From Eublepharis macularius (taxonomy: Eukaryota; Chordata; Lepidosauria; Squamata; Eublepharidae): 64,000 nucleotides of DNA. A program made the translations under genes and the position numbers. The stretch's first letter is position 1. Each line of letters opens with the position of its first letter. Shown here piece after piece: positions 56,301 to 63,700 of this stretch. Location: the NCBI RefSeq assembly GCF_028583425.1, contig NC_072805.1, positions 16,750,001-16,814,000 on the forward strand. Direction: 5' to 3'. Below the pieces are notes generated by a model, which was not told the origin of the DNA, searched no databases, and was given only the letters and a program-made list of their open reading frames with translations.

Positions 56301-59300
56301 CTCAAACTTGTGGTTTAGAAGGGAGGGGAATGTTTGAGTATTTAGACCGGTACTTTCATCAAGCCTTTATTCCTTTCAAAGAAGCTATACTGCTTGGAGG
56401 CTTCTTTGGCTCTAAGTAAATTTATGGATCTGTGCGTATGGAAAGATCTGATTTCTGAATAAAAGTCATTTAACCAAGGATCTGTGTCTTGCTGAAATGA
56501 TCCAGGGATCTGTCTGCCATATCCAGTTTGGTGTAGTGGTTAAGAGCACGGGACTCTAATCTGGAGAGCCGGGTTTGATTCCCCACTCCTCCACAAAGCC
56601 AGCTGGGTGACCTTGGGCGAGTCACAGTTCTCTTGAGCTCTCTTAGCCCCACCCACCTCACAGGGTGATTGTTGTGGGGTAATAATAACACTTTGTAAAC
56701 CGCTCTGAGTGGGCATTAAGTTGTCCTGAAGGGCGGTATATAAATCGAATGTTATCTTATCATCCATAATCTGACAGTAAGGTGGGTGGGGCTGAGAGAG
56801 CTCCAGAGAACTGGGACTAGCCCAAGGTCACCCAGCTGGCTTCAAATGGAGGAGTGAGGAATCAAACTCGGCTCTCCAGATTAGAGTCTCATGCTCTTAA
56901 CCACGACACCAAACTGGGGTGGGAGGTATGATGCTCTTGCTTTCTAGGCATGCACACTAGCTTCCAAAAAGCAGCACAAAACTTAGCGACCTAACAGATC
57001 AAGCTCCGTAGAAGTTGCTAGTCTCTAAGATGAAGACGCACCGCCTTGAAGTTTGTTGGGAATTGCTGCATGCAAGATTCTTCAGATTGTATCATACTTT
57101 GACTTCTATAATTTCTTTTGAATAAAATTGTTTTGTGAGATATGGGCACTGTGGTATTTGCCCTGCCCCTTTACAGAAGAACATCGGAGAAGCCCTGCTG
57201 GGTCAGAAGAAGGGTCCTCCTCCCTAGCCCAGCATCCTATTTCCCAAAGGCAACAGCCAGAAGGCATCTCCAAAAAAACTCACAAGCACCCATGAAGGTA
57301 ACAGAATCCTCCACCACGTACAGAGAGGATATCCTGCCTCTGCACCCGAGGTTCTGTCTAGCTGTCATGACTAATCGTTGTCAACAGACCTGTTTTTCAA
57401 ATCCCTTTTATTTATTTTATCACATTTCTAGACCACCCTCCCCGTCAGACAGGCTCAGGGCGGTTTAACAACAGTTTAAAACAATAAAAATGGCCTAAGA
57501 TAGCCTCGTTATCGTATCATGCGGCAGTGAATTTGATAAGTTAATGCATTGTTATGAAGGATCTCCTTTTCAACTGTCCGAACCCTACCACAAATCCTTT
57601 TAACTGGATGACTAGAAATACAACCCTAGGCAGAATTACACCCTTCTAAATCCATTGTCGTGAATGGGCCTAGAAAGGTAGAACTCTGCGTATTTATTTA
57701 TTTTCATTTGTACCCTGCCCTTTTTCTCAATGGGGACCCAAAGCAGCTTACATCATTCTCTTCTCTAGTTTATCTTCGTAACAACTCTGTGGTTGTCACG
57801 CTGTGAAAGAATGACTGGACCAAGGTTACACAGTCAGGGCCAAGCTACACATGACGAATGACACTTGAACGGCAAGTGGATTGAGTGGAGGGCAAGTGAA
57901 AAGGGAGAAATACACTTGCCGTTCAAGTGTCATTCGTCATGTGTAGCTTGGCCCTCAGTTTCCATGGCAGAGCAGGAAATCGAACCTAGTCCTCCCTGGA
58001 GATGTAAACTTTCTGAAAATTTTGAAGCTATAGGACCCCCCTCCTTCCCCTGGCCTGTTTTTCCCCCAGAAAAGAACCAGAAATTCTGGGAGAAATGGGA
58101 AAATATGCAGCACTTATTCTCTTATCAGACCTAAACTAATTTTACTGCTTTAACAACAAAAATTGTATCCTTTTAACTTATTTAACATATAAAATTGCAA
58201 TATATGACATATTTATGGAATTTAAAAGCTGTAAATGCCTTCATTATTGCAAATATACTCAATACTAGAGAGAACTGCAAGTTGATGACCCTCAGGGTTT
58301 TTTTTCAGCTGGAACGTGGTGGAACGGAGTTCCGGAACCTCTTGAAAATGGTCACATGGCCAGTGGCCCCGCCCCCTGATCTCCAGACAGAGGGGAGTTG
58401 AGCGGCACGGAGGGCAATCTCAACTCCCCTCTGTCTGGAGATCAGGGGGCGGGGCCACTGGCCATGTGACCATTTTCTCCGAGGGCAACCCACTGAGTTC
58501 CACCACCGCTTTTCCCAGAAAAAAGCCCTGATGATCCTATACTATCTTAGCACATATACCTTAATTTTTGTGATGTGAAAAGTAGAAAAAATAGGAGTTA
58601 AATATGCCCAGAGAAGAAAGTTGAAACCGTTGCTCATATTCTCTTAAATTGTAAGTTGTATTCCGAAGAGAGACAGCGGTTAGTATATCCATTACTCTCC
58701 AAGTTTAAATTTTTGGATAATCACTTGAAATTTGATGATTCTGTGCTACTGAAATATTTGTTGGAAGATACTAAGATGACTGTATCCTCGACAGTAATAA
58801 AATATTGTTTTTTGTTTATAAACAAGCAGAAGTTTTTAACAAAAGGAGAGACTGAAGATAGTTTTATTTTTTAGGATTTATTATCTGCTGAGTATGATAA
58901 CAGTTTTAACTAAATCCTTTCTCTCTTTCTTTTTATGTAGATAGGAACTGTGGTTTGTATATGTGATCTTTTTCTTGCCGGTCATTTGCCTGTAATAAAT
59001 CTGAAATGGAAATAGAAAACAAACTTTGTAGTAGATAACATAAAACATATTATTTGGTCAGAAAAAAGAAAACACAATAAAACTAATAGCATATTCTGAT
59101 ATGTAGTTACACTTCATAGCATGAAAGCATCAAACTATTCAGTAGTATATTATCAGCGTACACAATAGCATTTTAATTATGTATGAGAGCCAGTTTGGTG
59201 TAGTGGTTAAGAGCAGCAGGACGCTAATCTGGTGAGCCAGGTTTGATTCCCCTCTCCTCCACTTGAAGCCAGCGGGGGGACTTTGTGTCACTCACAGCTC

Positions 59301-62300
59301 TTCCAGACCTCTCTCTCAGCCCCTCCCACCTCACATGGTGATTGTTGTGGGGATAATAATAGCACACTTTGTAAACTGCTCTGAGTGGGTGTTAAGTTGT
59401 CCTGAACAGTGGTATATACATGAATGTTGTTGTTGTTAATTTAGCCACATTAAAAAAAAAAAGTATCAACACCTCAAGTCTCTAATCAGAATCAATTTCT
59501 GATATTTCATATTCTGAGCTTTCATTTTTATCCTCATGCAGCTCTTTGGAAAACTTGAGGTTTGCATTAATTGAAACAAGCTTTTCTATTCTTTCAGACC
59601 TTCTAACTGCAGAAATGCATCTTGGATTTAAGAGCTGTGTATGTCTACAGCATGCCCGCATTGTCTTTAACATCCTTTCACTCATTTTAAAAGAGAAAAT
59701 ATTTCATAGGAATTTTTTTCACTACTCCCCCAAATTTAGAGAGTAATAAAAAGAGTACTCCCCCAAATTTCCATTTTTTCTGTTGGAAAAGTTATGAAAA
59801 AGGGCTCGGGAAAAAACCCACCACACCTCTGGAATTTTTCTGTTTTCCCCTGGGCCTTCATAGGTCTTGTCCTCCCAGTGTGACATCTAACCACTACACC
59901 ACACCAGTTCTTCACACTGTTATAGTTCAAGGTACATGATGGACAAATGAGTATAATTGTGTATTGAAAAGCCAAAGATTGGGCCTTTCCTTGCTTACAG
60001 CCTCCAATCTGAAACTGTTTCCTTCCAACAACAATGGGTCAGCTACTGGAGACACCAACCCAGGTCCACAAGGTACCACAGCTACAAGTGACACCTGACA
60101 CAGGTTGGACACTTGTCAGCTTCCCTCAAGTTTTGATGGGAAATGTAGGCATCCTGGTCTTGCAGCTGTAATGGAGAGCCAAGCTGTAAAACCAGGACGC
60201 CTACATTTCCCGCCAAAACTTGAGGGAAGCTGACAAGTGTCCAACCTGTGTCAGGCGTCACTTATAGCTTGGCTATGAGATGCCAGTTTTTCTCCATATC
60301 CACTTAGAGTGCTATTGTTACGGGACCTAACATCAGTTATACCTTTCATGGGTCCATCCTCCAGTGTGAACTGTGCCATTATGCATCAAAAATGTTCTGT
60401 CCACACAAGTCAAACAAGTCAGTCACTATACAAAATAATCAATGGACATCAGTTGGTCATCAAAAAGGGCAGTACACTGGAGCTCGTGGGACTGGGGAAA
60501 TGTCATTCTCCAAGGACCTGCTCTTGCTGTCCAGGAAAAGAGCTTCAAAGGGGGGGGGGTGCTCCAGCATGAAACTGGTGATTAGAATCAAGAAGTCTGA
60601 TACTATCTCTTCCAGTGACACACACACACACACACACCCAGGCCTTCCAAACTCAGGGCAGTGTACGTGATTTTCTTCCCTCCTCCAGGTTATCTTCACA
60701 ACCACTCGATGACAGAAGCTAGGCAGACAGACACAGGGCCAAACTAGACAAGATGCCACCCCTAGGTTTACCCTACGAATGTGCCTCCATTTTGTAGAGT
60801 TCCGGAATGCCAACTGAAACTGGCACTGGGTAGGATGTGTCAGCAAATAATGTCTTGTTTCTGGGAAGCCATTATCATCTAGTTGTGCCCTCTATTATGC
60901 CTCCCTTTGTCCTCCCCCCCCCAATACTAAAACTCCCCACACTTTCCTTGCAGAGAAAGTGCTTCAATTCCTGATTGCTTTGGCTGCCTGTACAGTGTTT
61001 CTCAATGGTAGGACAGTTTTTTTGAGAGGCAACAGCCGCTACCCGCAATGGAACTGGTATGAGGAGGACTGTCAGACGGTGTCACAGAATGTGACGGACA
61101 AGAGGTGGGTTGTATTTTTAGAATAGAATTTGAAGGACCATTTACTTGAAGGAGGTGAAAAGCAATAAATCAACAAAATACGTAACATTCCTGCTAAAGT
61201 TTTAAGAAAAAGAAAGTGATCACAAAACACAGCCAAGCTAATTGGGGGAGGGGGGATTTTCTTGAAGAAACCCAGCAGAGGCAATAGCTGAAGGGTCCCA
61301 GAAGTTTGCACAGAGTTTTGTTTTAGGCAGTCAATTTAGAACTAAATGACATACTACGTTCTTTGACATGTTCTCCCCTCACCCTATCGCTTTCCCAAGA
61401 CCAATTGGTTTTCTGGGGACTTTAAACATGCCTTTCCCCACATCTGCTGTGTGACTGTGGGAAAAGAGCAAGTTCAAAAGGTATGGCATAGCTTGGCACT
61501 TAAGACTCGAGTAAACCAACCCAGAAACAAGCTACCATCTTTGGTGAGATTTACTCTTCAACTCACACAGATGGAATTTTGCAAAAGTATATTGTGAAAT
61601 ACTACTCCGGACATTCCGCAAGGAGGAATGCCGGGGTGCAAATGTTTTCCTTTAATCAATCAAGAGTATGAATGACCAAGGCTAGATTTTTCAGTTTTCC
61701 AGAATTACAAGGTGCAGGGCTTTTTTTCAGGGGGAACACGGTGGAACGTAGTTCCGACAAAATACTCGACAATAGCACATGAAAATATTATTTCATAGAA
61801 ACCTGCGTGTTTCTTCCGCATTTCCCTCTTGAGAGTTCCGCCACCTTTTTTCCCAGAAAAAAAACCCTGACAAGGTGGTTGTTTCTTCTTCTAAGAACTC
61901 TTCAACCCCCCATGATTGCAGACATACATTTGCAAACTGGTACCTGCAGGAGCATGGGAGTTCAAAAAACAGACTCTCTTGGCCTGACACAGCCTCTTGT
62001 CAGGATACTACTCCCATCCCCTTAACTTGGCTTGAATGTCAGCAGGAGAAATCCCTGGACTCACCATCCACCACTGCTGAACATCTAGCGGCAAGTCCAT
62101 GTTCTCCCTGGTCCACACCGGAGAGATGCGTTTGTCGTAGCGGCTGTCGAACCACTCCGAAGTGGCCGGCTCTACCAAGCACCTGCGGCAGGTGCAGCCT
62201 CTCATAAAGAGGCCCTCTTTGCTGAGGCGCTGCATGCCAGCGTATCCAGGCACCAGCTTCACCCGATGGATGTCGCTGAACCCATTGGGGTCCAGGTAGG

Positions 62301-62394
62301 CAATGCTGTGGTGGGAGTAGGTGAAGAGAAGGGACATGACGAAAACCAGCAGAAAAGCGGTGGACAGGAACCAGAAGCGCAAAGAAAACTTCAT
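38389..62394 (-). CDS. ST3GAL2: ST3 beta-galactoside alpha-2,3-sialyltransferase 2 (complete coding region, six exons, 347 aa)
   Basis: Minus-strand exons 62394-62065, 48675-48482, 44094-43915, 41874-41829, 39998-39879 and 38562-38389 total 1044 nt, all with GT/AG borders and agreeing phases. The product is a type II Golgi enzyme. It has a short cytosolic tail, a membrane anchor near residues 7-26 ([11 protein letters not shown]), a stem, then the GT29 catalytic domain. Sialylmotif L starts near [19 protein letters not shown] (146-164). Motif S is [17 protein letters not shown] into VNVFGFG (274-297). Motif III is HYWEN (306-310), motif VS is HDADFE (323-328), and the end is VYRGN. An N-glycosylation site is at Asn208 (NVS). 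It transfers sialic acid from CMP-Neu5Ac to Gal-beta-1,3-GalNAc on gangliosides (GM1 to GD1a type) and O-glycans. It is closer to my memory of human ST3GAL2 (350 aa) than to ST3GAL1, and the small difference lies in the stem. All key motifs are intact. Confidence 0.97.
38600..38862. mobile_element. Old LINE-like repeat, 5' part
   Basis: AGAGCCCTGGCTGAATCAGA, CCAGAGGTCTATCGAGTCC and AGCATCCTGTTTCCC belong to a dispersed amniote repeat also seen at 57180. It starts just upstream of exon 6 of ST3GAL2. Confidence 0.55.
38863..39240 (-). mobile_element. CR1/L2-type LINE 3' end, minus strand
   Basis: The minus strand encodes [35 protein letters not shown], the C-terminal end of a LINE reverse transcriptase ORF, followed by a 3' UTR. 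The (ATTC)n run at 38863-38880 is its tail. Confidence 0.75.
39879..39998 (-). CDS. ST3GAL2: Exon 5 of ST3GAL2 (sialylmotif S)
   Basis: 120 nt, 40 codons, from [10 protein letters not shown] to [10 protein letters not shown], between a CTTTAG acceptor and a GTAAGT donor. It carries most of sialylmotif S, which binds both donor and acceptor sugars in this family. A longer open frame on the same strand (39875-40060) is only a shadow in another frame. Confidence 0.95.
40258..40447. mobile_element. Foldback MITE with GAGCCAAGCCACAAGTGATG ends
   Basis: Almost perfect hairpin of two 85-bp arms (GAATGACACTTGCCTGGCAA with TTGCCAGGCAAGTGTCATTC) around ACTTGATCACTACCTGGAGC. It lies in intron 4 of ST3GAL2. 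Shares termini with 57837. Confidence 0.88.
40820..41017. mobile_element. Palindromic PLE-terminal insertion C
   Basis: Inverted halves (GTCCAGTAGCACCTTTAAGA and TCTTAAAGGTGCTACTGGAC) with an exact 12-bp duplication ATTTTTCAGAAA (40808-40819 and 41018-41029). The junction is short and the hammerhead core incomplete (CAAAA in place of CGAAA). Confidence 0.9.
41829..41874 (-). CDS. ST3GAL2: Micro-exon 4 of ST3GAL2 (46 nt)
   Basis: TTTTTATAG acceptor and GTAAAG donor enclose 46 nt. The first base completes Phe235 begun by TT at the end of exon 3; the rest encodes [15 protein letters not shown]. It matches the segment between QIR and VQIYNPAFF in mammalian ST3GAL2. Confidence 0.95.
42690..43060 (-). 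mobile_element. SINE/LINE tail fragment and a tRNA-type SINE, reverse
   Basis: 42690-42745 (ATGCCACCTTTCTCC, GGACTCAGAGGAGCTTAC) is a LINE/SINE tail. 42850-43060 read on the minus strand has a Pol III B-box-like GGTTCGA variant and ends in the same family as the copy at 63538 (GCATGCAGAAGG, TGAAAGACCTTACC). Confidence 0.6.
43262..43443. repeat. Three tandem units of about 60 bp
   Basis: Units begin GAAATATGCATATTTCC, GAAATACGCGCATTTCC and GAAATATGCACATTTCC, each with ACATTG..TCTTTG.TTTTGTATA and GATTAGAC. Intron 3 of ST3GAL2. Confidence 0.9.
43504..43755. mobile_element. Palindromic PLE-terminal insertion D (same family as the PLE at 31234)
   Basis: Both arms carry GTTGTTGTGGGTTTTCCGGG and TTCCTGACGTTTCGCCAGC or their inverse. 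An exact 15-bp duplication AAACTGTGGAGTATT (43489-43503 and 43756-43770) flanks it. The element lies 145 bp downstream of the ST3GAL2 exon 3 donor and has no coding part. Confidence 0.93.
43851..43910. repeat. Exact 30-bp tandem duplication next to the ST3GAL2 exon 3 donor
   Basis: The unit AACATGGGGAAGAGTCTGCC plus TGTTGGATAC occurs twice without difference (43851-43880, 43881-43910). The donor GT is at 43914-43913, so the duplication begins four bases into intron 3. Confidence 0.95.
45152..45364. mobile_element. Palindromic PLE-terminal insertion E
   Basis: Inverted halves meet at CATCAGATGCCTGATCAGGC. The duplication CAATTCAAGCC is exact (45141-45151 and 45365-45375). The right half carries a good hammerhead-like core at 45286-45323. 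Confidence 0.92.
45286..45323 (+). ncRNA. Hammerhead-ribozyme-like core
   Basis: CTGATGA, stem AGAGAA/TTCTC with loop CTTGA, GAAA, stem GC-TTAT-GC, then TAT. An inverted copy sits in the left half. Confidence 0.55.
45976..46165 (+). mobile_element. 5S rRNA-derived SINE
   Basis: GACCTGGCTAGCCCAGGTGA, TCAGAAGCTAAGCAGGGTCA and TAATTGGATGGGAGACC form the 5S head; GTCAGCTATGACTTAA is the tail. Confidence 0.9.
46330..47760. other. Unassigned dispersed repeat(s) in intron 2 of ST3GAL2
   Basis: The segment 46330-46735 looks like a repeat 3' region (minus strand GGACCCTCATATCTGCC). 47400-47760 has AATTAATAAATATCTTTATA followed by TGTGTCTGTGAGTGTCTGAC and could be an old LTR. Neither has borders I can prove. 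Confidence 0.25.
47939..48217. mobile_element. hAT-type MITE with CAGGGGCCATTTTG end, 279 bp
   Basis: Starts CAGGGGCCATTTTGTAGAAA, ends TTGAAATGAGCCCTG. The duplication CTAATAGG is exact (47931-47938 and 48218-48225). It contains repeated ATTAGCATA and CCACACCCCTGACATCACC motifs. Distinct from the CAGGGCTTTTTTTC family, although GGAACCGCGTTCC is shared. Confidence 0.92.
48884..49195. mobile_element. Two tRNA-SINE 3' halves in head-to-head inversion
   Basis: The first half (AAC run, GATTTATATACCACCCTTGA to GCTGTGACC) and the second (CAGTCACAGCTTTCTCAG to GAATATAAATCAAATG) are inverted. Neither has a tRNA head; both tails face outward. The (AAC)n tail is at 48885-48911. Intron 1 of ST3GAL2. 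Confidence 0.85.
49742..49868 (+). mobile_element. 5S-type SINE, 3' part
   Basis: GATCAGGATTGCAGAGGCAG, TGGCAAACCACCACTG and GTCAGCTATGACTTGAGGGC match the body and tail of the copies at 3630 and 45976; the 5S head is lost. Confidence 0.75.
49967..50125. mobile_element. Foldback MITE, GGCCGTTTTCACACTGC ends, 159 bp
   Basis: GGCCGTTTTCACACTGCTTA and TAAGCAGTGTGAAAATGGCC are inverted. CAT flanks both sides (49964-49966 and 50126-50128). The inner arms AACAGCGTCTTCCTGG and CCAGGAAGACACTGTC also pair. Confidence 0.88.
50846..50989. mobile_element. Foldback MITE with GATTCCGCACACGTTGG ends
   Basis: TGATTCCGCACACGTTGGAT and ATCCAATGTGTGCGGAATCA are inverted; GCACTTTCAATGCACATTAT lies inside. The left junction with ACTG and the right with ACTC give no clear duplication. 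Confidence 0.8.
51378..51692. mobile_element. hAT-type MITE, CAGGGCTTTTTTTC family, copy 3 (reverse)
   Basis: CAGGGCTTTTTTCTGGG to TGCTGAAAAAAAGCCCTG with the exact duplication ATTAACTT (51370-51377 and 51693-51700). It has an extra piece near 51418-51480 compared with copies 2 and 4. Confidence 0.95.
52336..52538. mobile_element. Foldback MITE, CAAGTTTTGATGGGAAATG family, copy 3
   Basis: AAGCTACAAGTGACGC to CATCACTTGTAGTTTGGCTC, with the arms CTTCCCTCAAGTTTTGATGG and CCATCAAAACTTGAGGGAAG. Intron 1 of ST3GAL2. Confidence 0.88.
53009..53085. mobile_element. Half of a CpG-type foldback MITE
   Basis: GGGCCGTTTCCAGACGGCTT, ACCTGCCTCCGGAACGTCGC and GGGGAAAACGCGAAATA match the left arm of the copies at 28247 and 30269. 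The right arm is missing. Confidence 0.65.
54018..54486. mobile_element. PLE-terminal insertion F (two arms with spacer)
   Basis: The first arm (54030-54220) carries GAGTCCAGTGGCACC and TTGGTTGGTCTTGGAGGTGC, with many A-to-G differences from other copies. A 130-bp spacer follows, with a duplicated CATCAAAAGGAG/CATATCAAAGGAG motif. The second arm (54358-54480) is GCATCTGACGAAGAGAACTG to CACGGCTAACTCCTC. Confidence 0.8.
54365..54403 (+). ncRNA. Hammerhead-ribozyme-like core
   Basis: CTGACGA, stem AGAGAA/TTCTC with loop CTGTGA, GAAA, stem GC-TTAT-GC, then TAC. The best-formed core in the window. Confidence 0.6.
54780..55085. mobile_element. Degraded PLE-terminal-like repeats
   Basis: GGGTAGCAGAATTGGTCTGC and GTAAGCTTTCAAGAATCGGA with CTTCTTCAGGGCGAGAGCG recall the terminal arms at 29054 and 45152 but are too diverged to border. 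Confidence 0.35.
55744..55808 (-). mobile_element. Single PLE-terminal arm
   Basis: AATCAAAAAGAGTCCAGTAG, CACCTTTAAGACTAACC, AATTTTATTGTAGCATAAGC. CGTATC stands before and after, a possible short target duplication. Confidence 0.75.
56001..56776 (+). mobile_element. Solo LTR fossil, containing a SINE
   Basis: TGTTATGTC at the left, CTGACA at the right, with an exact 5-bp duplication GTAAG (55996-56000 and 56777-56781). It has an AATAAA signal near 56458. Without the inner SINE it is about 530 bp. A solitary LTR of an LTR retroelement, family not assigned; no internal region remains. Confidence 0.85.
56519..56762 (+). mobile_element. tRNA-derived SINE inside the LTR
   Basis: CCAGTTTGGTGTAGTGGTTA, GGGTTTGATTCCCCACTCC and CCGCTCTGAGTGGGCATTAA to ATCGAATGTTATC, full length. 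CCATA appears on both sides. Confidence 0.9.
57170..57510. mobile_element. Old LINE-like repeat and CR1/L2 tail
   Basis: AGAAGCCCTGCTGGGTCAGA and CCCAGCATCCTATTTCCC match the repeat at 38600. CAGACAGGCTCAGGGCGGTT, at 57445, matches the LINE tail at 38895. Confidence 0.55.
57685..58010 (-). mobile_element. tRNA-type SINE (reverse) split by a foldback
   Basis: TTTATTTATTTTCATTTGTA to AAGGTTACACAGTCA, then, after the foldback, TCAGTTTCCATGGCAGAGCA. The two parts rejoin with TCA counted once. Confidence 0.75.
57837..57954. mobile_element. Foldback MITE, GGGCCAAGCTACACATGACG ends, 118 bp
   Basis: GGGCCAAGCTACACATGACG and CGTCATGTGTAGCTTGGCCC are perfect inverses. TCA flanks both sides (57834-57836 and 57955-57957), and the empty site can be read from the SINE it interrupts. 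Confidence 0.92.
58293..58530. mobile_element. hAT-type MITE, CAGGGCTTTTTTTC family, copy 4
   Basis: CAGGGTTTTTTTTCAGCTGG to CAGAAAAAAGCCCTG. The flanks ATGACCCT and ATGATCCT form an 8-bp duplication with one change. Confidence 0.94.
58600..59015 (+). mobile_element. LINE 3' end fragment (C-terminal ORF piece)
   Basis: The plus strand encodes [19 protein letters not shown] and LVYPLLSKF, like the C-terminal zinc-knuckle region of a non-LTR element. It ends at AATAAATCTGAAATGG with tail at 59005. Confidence 0.55.
59187..59441 (+). mobile_element. tRNA-derived SINE
   Basis: GAGCCAGTTTGGTGTAGTGG, AGGTTTGATTCCCCTCTCC and CTGCTCTGAGTGGGTGTTAA, then TGAATGTTGTTGTTG tail. Full length, moderately diverged. 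Confidence 0.9.
60078..60274. mobile_element. Foldback MITE, CAAGTTTTGATGGGAAATG family, copy 4
   Basis: CAGCTACAAGTGACACCTGA to TCAGGCGTCACTTATAGCTT, arms CTTCCCTCAAGTTTTGATGG and CCGCCAAAACTTGAGGGAAG. The best-kept copy of the family. Confidence 0.9.
60619..60637. repeat. (CA)n microsatellite
   Basis: About nine CA units in intron 1 of ST3GAL2. Confidence 0.9.
60737..60893. mobile_element. Possible degraded foldback
   Basis: AGGGCCAAACTAGACAAGATG at the left and ATTATCATCTAGTTGTGCCCT at the right look like diverged inverted ends of the GGGCCAAGCTAC type. Confidence 0.35.
61715..61869. mobile_element. hAT-type MITE, CAGGGCTTTTTTTC family, copy 5 (short)
   Basis: CAGGGCTTTTTTTCAGGGGG to CCAGAAAAAAAACCCTG with the exact duplication ACAAGGTG (61707-61714 and 61870-61877). 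The interior differs from copies 1-4; only the ends are shared. It lies about 200 bp downstream of the ST3GAL2 exon 1 donor. Confidence 0.93.
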
Positions 62395-63420
62395 GTTGGG
62401 CATGAGAGGAAAGGGGTGGGTGGGAAGGGTCACCAGGGCAACGGGGGCTGCGCCTCAGGCAGCTGCCCACCTGCCCAGTTTGTAGTAACAGTACACTGTC
62501 CACAGTCTCTGTGAGCACAGAAAGAAGAGCATAGAGCACCCCCTGTTGCAGAGGGCAAGAGATGTAACTCCTCCAAGATTCCACAGGGCACCTTCAGAGT
62601 TCTCTGGAAACTGCAGGGACTCACTTTATTGTGGAAATTCAACAGACATGGAGAGTGCGTGCCTCATCAAACTACCAGTTCCTTTGGGCTCTTCTCACAC
62701 CCATAGCCCTAAACTCAGTTTTTTTTTGGAACCCAAAGCTTCGGCCATAGAACAAAAGCAGTCTGTGGCTGTCACAAGTAGGACAGCCTTTCCCACCAAC
62801 TTCTTCTTCCTGCGGGATGCTAGGCAGTCATTGCTGCCCTAGCAGCTTTCCTTCAGAGAGGGTGGGGAAGAGGGGAGAGGAAAGGGACACAAAAAGTGAA
62901 GTAGAATGTCATGGCTCCCTTCGCTCCTCGGAGCGAACTTCTTCCACGGAAAGTTGGGAGGCAGACGAGAAAGGAACCTGTATCAGAGCAAGGCCACCCC
63001 TGCAGGTGAGAAGCTACATTCCCTCTCCACTTTGCCGGCATCCGGAAAGGTGCCGCTGCTTCCCATCTTGATGCTCGTCTCCAAGAAGGCCTTCCCCTTG
63101 CTGTTGCCAGGGAGACGGCTGCACATCTGTAGCGAGGCCCAGGGACAGCAGCAGCTTGGGTGGCCCACGTGCTCTCTCCCACCCCGCTGGGTCCACTGTG
63201 CCACACAGTCTGTGGATGCAGTTCCTGCTCAGCCCTTCAGTAGCTTCGCCCATTCAGGGGGCCAGTGAGGCACAGAGCTTTATCCTCCCCCTCTTCCTTG
63301 GCGTAGGCTTTCAACTAATCTCTAAGCGATTTTCCCCTCTCCACTCGCTTGCCCGAAGATGCTGCTGCTGCTGCTGCAACCGAGCCCTGAAACTGGATAG
63401 AGAAAAGAAAGCGTTTTAAT
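62395..63420 (-). other. Upstream flank and probable 5' UTR sequence of ST3GAL2
   Basis: Repeat-poor sequence directly upstream of the ST3GAL2 start codon. In mammals the gene has upstream non-coding exon(s); I could not fix an acceptor or a promoter here. Open frames in the stretch are short and unrecognised. A CTG/CAG run lies at about 63361-63377. Confidence 0.4.
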
Positions 63421-63537
63421 TTTTTATTATTTATTTAGTACATTTTAATCCTGCCCTTTCTCCAAGGAGCTCAGAGTGCCGTAAACCAGTCTCCCTGCCT
63501 CCACTTCACCTAGATGGCAATGCTGTGGAAGCCGTGG

Positions 63538-63700
63538 GGAGGGGCTGTGGCACAGCGGAAGAGCCTCTGCTTTGCGTGCAGAAGGTCCCAGGTTCAATCC
63601 CTGGCCTTTCCAGCTAAAAGGACCAGGCAGTAGGTGACGTGTTCATGCTGAGGTAAGTATGGCAGAGAAAGCGTCACTGGTACAAGGCCATCTGGCAAGC
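63538..63700 (+). mobile_element. tRNA-type SINE
   Basis: GGGGCTGTGGCACAGCGGAA and GAGCCTCTGCTTTGCGTGCA with the B-box GGTTCAATCC; the body AGGACCAGGCAGTAGGTGAC follows. Family differs from the GAGCCAGTTTGG type. Confidence 0.8.

Larger units (their letters stand above)
55888..56925 (-). mobile_element. tRNA-derived SINE (reverse) split by an LTR
   Basis: The tail half (GATTTATATACCGCCCTTCA to AACACCCTGTAAG, 55888-56000) and the head half (GTAAGGTGGGTGGGGCTGAG to CGACACCAAACTGGG, 56777-56925) are one SINE copy. The LTR at 56001-56776 lies between and duplicates GTAAG. Confidence 0.88.

Noticed and set aside
62039-62584. 181-codon minus-strand open frame
   Set aside because: A shadow of ST3GAL2 exon 1 in another frame; the correct frame gives the known protein.
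63538-63610. tRNA gene
   Set aside because: It has a B-box but no complete cloverleaf, and continues into a SINE body.
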